Positions 60,341-64,000 of a stretch of DNA of 64,000 nt are shown piece by piece. The stretch's first letter is position 1; each line of letters starts with the position of its first letter. This DNA comes from Pectobacterium sp. PL152 (GTDB taxonomy: Bacteria > Pseudomonadota > Gammaproteobacteria > Enterobacterales > Enterobacteriaceae), in assembly GCA_021907015.1 (NCBI GenBank), contig CP091064.1, forward strand, positions 2,294,001-2,358,000, written 5' to 3'. The position numbers were made by a program, and so were the translations under genes. The notes beneath the pieces were generated by a model. It was not told the DNA's origin, did no database searches, and was given only the letters and a program-made list of their open reading frames with translations.

Positions 60341-63300
60341 ATGGAGAAATTCAATAACCGCACCACTCGTGGACTTAGCTATCTGCTGATCTACCTGACC
60401 GCAATTCAACCGTTACACCCCGCGTTCGCTGCACTCACACCAGACGGCCCACGCACGCAGGTCAACAACGCGGGTGCCGTCCCGGTCATCAATATCGCGA
60501 CGCCAAACGCAGCGGGTGTTTCTCACAATACCTATCAAGATTTTAGCGTCGGGACGCCCGGGGCCGTACTCAACAACAGCATTGCCGCAGGCCAATCGCA
60601 GCTGGCCGGGCAGTTAAACGCTAACGCCAACCTCAATGGCAAAGCGGCCGATCTGATTATCAACGAGGTAACGGGCTCCACCCGCTCAGATCTGCAAGGA
60701 AAGATCGAAGTCTTCGGGAATAAAGCCAACGTATTGATTGCCAACCCGAACGGCATCACCTGTGATGGATGTGGATTCATCAACACACCTTCAGCCACGC
60801 TGACGACGGGTAAACCGGTGCTGGATCAGCAAGGCGCACTTGAAGCGTTGGAAGTGAAAAAGGCAGCATAACCATTGGTGGCAAAGGCCTGGACGGTTCA
60901 GCAACGGATTATGTCGATATCCTCAGCCGGGCAACCGAACTGAACGGCAAAATCAATGCGAAAAGCCTGACGCTGACTCAAGGCAGCAATCGGGTCGATT
61001 TCAAAACTGGCACCATCGCTCCTATCGCCGGAGAGGGTGCAAAACCACTGTTGGCAGTCGATACCAAAGCGCTCGGCGGCATGTATGCAGAACGCATCCG
61101 ACTCGTGGCAACCGAGGATGGCGTCGGCGCTAACGTCGCTAACCTGACCAGCTCTCAGCAAGGCATTACGCTGGACAGCAAAGGTAAAATCCAGCTCGGT
61201 AATGTACACGCGAAAACCGACCTTAATCTGAATGCACAGCAGGTCGATATTGCTGCTGGCAATGCGGTAAAAAGTGACCGCGATATCACGCTTGCCAGTA
61301 CCACTTTAAATAACCAAGGGAATATCGTCGCAGGCGAAGATATGCGCCTGTTCAACGATAGCCTGACCAACACGCAGGCCACCATTGAGGCCAACAACAA
61401 TCTGTGGATCCAAAAGACGCGACGGGAAATAAAGGCGTTAAGGTAGAAAACCGTTCGGGGACGATTAAAACCAATACCGGGGATTTGGTTGTTCGGACGG
61501 AGCAGTTGGATAACTTACGTCACCAGTTCACAATAGAAGATAATGACATCGTTCCAACCTCAACATCCATCAAACCTTCAGAAGAAGGTGCAGAGATAAC
61601 ACATCAACCTCATTTTAAAGATAATAAAAATAAGAAATGGTTTGGGGATGCTATTGATAATGGTGTCGCACTGACAATTAATGAGGCGAAGACGCAGTAT
61701 CTCCTGTCTCAGGAAACGCCTGAAGCTACAATTCTTTCTGGTAAAAATATTTATATTAATGCAACTCAATTGAATAACAATGCCAGTTTGATCTCAGCAT
61801 CAAACAACATCATGCTTACCGGGAAAAACTTCACCTCGTTAAGCCATCGACTGGGGACAATGGATATACAGTCTGATTATATTTATGATATTGAGGAGAA
61901 TTTACGGACCCCACCACCAGCCCCCAATTTTTTGACCCAAATAGAAAAGATTCCTCATGGGTTAAAATATTAGATTCTTTTACAACTGGCGTGAGAGCCT
62001 ACCATTATCTTCTCGCATTACGGCTGGAAGTGATCTGGTTGTTGATTTTACAGACACATTAAGCTTTGATAAAAAGCACCTTACGATATCAAAACCCCAG
62101 ATACAGTTTTCACTATTACATCTCAGCCAGCTATTACTGCAAAAATATCGTACTAAATGGAAAGAACATTTTCATCAACGATACGTTACAAGCAACAGAA
62201 AACATAACGGCGATAGCAGAAGAAAATATTTCTATCTTCGATGCAAAACTTCAGGCTGAAAAAAATTTATCAGCCATAGCAGGTAATAATATCTCTGCTT
62301 TCCAAGGGAGTTTCATCAGTCAAAACGCTATGCTCACAAGCCGTACGGGTGACATTACGATACACAGTCAGCCAAAAGATGAAAATTATTTAACAGGGCT
62401 TTATTATACACCAGAAAAACGTCAAAAATTCTCCACACTCTCTGCTTATGATAATCTAGACATTAACTCAGGTGGTAATATATATCTATCTGACATAGAG
62501 ATATCACAAAGCAAAAACATAGCCCTTACAGCGAATAAAGATATATTACTCATCCATTCTGAAAATTTCTTACAACAATCACCAGATCTTTCTCCATCCT
62601 CGGAGCAACGTCAGCCTCTTTACAACGATGCCTTACTAAGAACCAGCGAAGTTAACGCCACAAACGATATTTTAATGAATGCTGGCGGCAGTCTTCTGTT
62701 GCAAGGAAAACGCCTTAATGCAGGAAAAGATATCAACCTCAGCGGTGCATTGGATGTAATAATCAATCCGAAGAGTAAAACAAAAGGATATTCTCTCGAT
62801 TTTCTACCAAGTCGTGCCCCAGAGAGCGTCAGTCAACTATATAGCGGCAATAACCTACAAATTAGCGCAGGACGGGATATTGAAGCTCAAGGAATGAAAG
62901 TAAAAAGTAAAGGAAGAGCTACATTAGTCGCTGGGCGCGATTTCACTCTTCCCGCATTAGCATACTCATTCATTGATGATTTAAATGATAACAATAAAGA
63001 TGATCGCCAATCTGTAGCCTCATTTCATACCGATAAAGAATTAACGCTCTCGGCGAATGGCACTCTTATTGCCACCGGAACCGATTTCTCTTCCGGTGGT
63101 GATATGACATTAAGTTCCGGCGGAAAAATGGAGTTTAACGCAGTAGCTAATCACGTCTATCGGGAAGGAGGCAACGAATATAGCGAGTCCGTTACGCAAA
63201 AAAATGCCGTCTTGAACAGCGGTGGAATACTCACGCTGTTATCCAACGGCAGCATTCTCTTCCAGGCGACCCAGCTTATCGCTAAAGGTGCATTAGATGC

Positions 63301-64000
63301 CGCAGCCAAAGGTGGTTTCCTCTATGCGCAAGCAGCGGAAGAAAGTAGCCATTACGAAAAACCACCACCACACGCAAATGGTACGGCAAGAAAACCACCA
63401 TTCGGCAAACCAGCCACAATGTCACAAACAAAGTGACAGAATTCACCGCAGGCGGTGATATCAATCTGCTCAGCCGTGATGACAGCACCTATGAAGCCAG
63501 CAAAATCAACGCGGGCAAGAATGCAAAGCTGACCAGCACACAAGGAAGCATTAACTTCAAGGCGGTCAAAGACACTGCATTCGAGCAGACGATCACCACC
63601 TCCAAAGGGTTCTTCATCAAGAACAATGACAAAGGCTATACCAAAGACACCTGGTTGCTTCCAAGCATCTACTCTGGCGGCCAACTGACCATTGATGCCG
63701 CGACTGGCATTACTGCTGATACAAAAACCCAGAATGCGCAGTCCCTGCAAAATGCCCTACTAACGCTAGGTAATAACCCCGGCACAGCCTGGCTGAAAGA
63801 CTTAAATACCCGCCCCGATGTGCAATGGAACGCGGTACAAGACGCTTACAGTACTTGGAACCACACCACACAAAGCCTGAACCCTGTTGTTGGAGCCGTG
63901 ATTGCGATTGCCGTTGCGGCGGTAACCGCAGGAGCAGGCCTGGCTGCTGCTGCAGGTAACATGGCAGTTGGTGCTGTCGGAACGGGAGCCAGCGCGACAA
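60341..64000 (+). CDS. Two-partner secretion exoprotein TpsA (filamentous haemagglutinin/CdiA type; several frame breaks, 3' end outside window)
   Basis: Signal peptide with long n-region, then the TPS domain with NNAGAVPVINIATPNAAGVSHN and the secretion motif ANPNGITCDGCGFINT (about residue 132). FHA-type beta-helix repeats follow. Frame changes occur near 60867, 61427, 61948, 62005, 62072, 62142 and 63358, nearly all in A-runs. The part from about 61560 to 63300 is AT-rich. From 63370 the sequence WYGKKTTIRQTSHNVTN and a hydrophobic Ala/Gly-rich piece resemble CdiA-type proteins just before a C-terminal toxin module. Only about 1200 residues precede that point, short for the family. The toxin region and immunity gene would lie beyond 64000. 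Confidence 0.82.

Overview
The window is a piece of an enterobacterial chromosome of the soft-rot group, most likely Pectobacterium. The gene order of the E. coli 76-80 min region is preserved in blocks: liv - panM - rpoH - ftsX/E/Y - rsmD - yhhL/M/N - zntA - tusA - yhhQ - dcrB - yhhS, then yhjD - kdgK - yhjJ - dctA - pdeK-like - bcs. Added to this are soft-rot traits: a KdgR-type operator before kdgK and an amino-alcohol kinase/phospho-lyase cluster, an activity pair described biochemically in Erwinia. No tRNA, rRNA or CRISPR array was seen.

Layout. 1-2.4 kb: end of a four-carbon sugar acid operon (otnI and a GntP-family permease). 2.6-10.9 kb: four tandem chemoreceptor genes, all ending in an NWETF-type pentapeptide and mostly separated by look-alike terminators. 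10.9-17.1 kb: branched-chain amino acid ABC transporter livKHMGF followed by a PLP aminotransferase. 17.5-31.9 kb: housekeeping block (panM, rpoH, ftsXEY, rsmD, zntA, tusA, yhhQ, dcrB, yhhS, yhjD), with a preQ1-I riboswitch before yhhQ, a 127-bp ERIC element before yhjD and a 36-bp tandem duplication inside zntA. 32-38.3 kb: kdgK, an IS200-type element, yhjJ, dctA and a PdeK/HmsP-like protein without an EAL domain. 38.7-53.1 kb: complete E. coli-type cellulose locus, bcsEFG divergent from bcsRQABZC, including BcsG (phosphoethanolamine cellulose). 53.1-58.4 kb: AraC regulator, APH-family kinase, ethanolamine-type permease and class III PLP enzyme, read here as an amino-alcohol catabolic module. 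58.5-64 kb: Fur-box-controlled two-partner secretion pair, with the large exoprotein running off the end of the window.

A dominant technical feature is about 35 reading-frame breaks in otherwise well conserved genes, including essential ftsY. Nearly all those examined are one base short within or next to a homopolymer run. They are therefore treated as sequencing errors and the genes are annotated as whole; only the EAL loss in the PdeK-like gene and the short exoprotein look like possible real biology.

Functionally the window joins chemotaxis (four receptors), pectin-derived sugar use (kdgK), amino acid and amino-alcohol uptake, biofilm cellulose with its c-di-GMP sensors (BcsA PilZ, BcsE), and a contact-dependent or haemolysin-like surface system under iron control.
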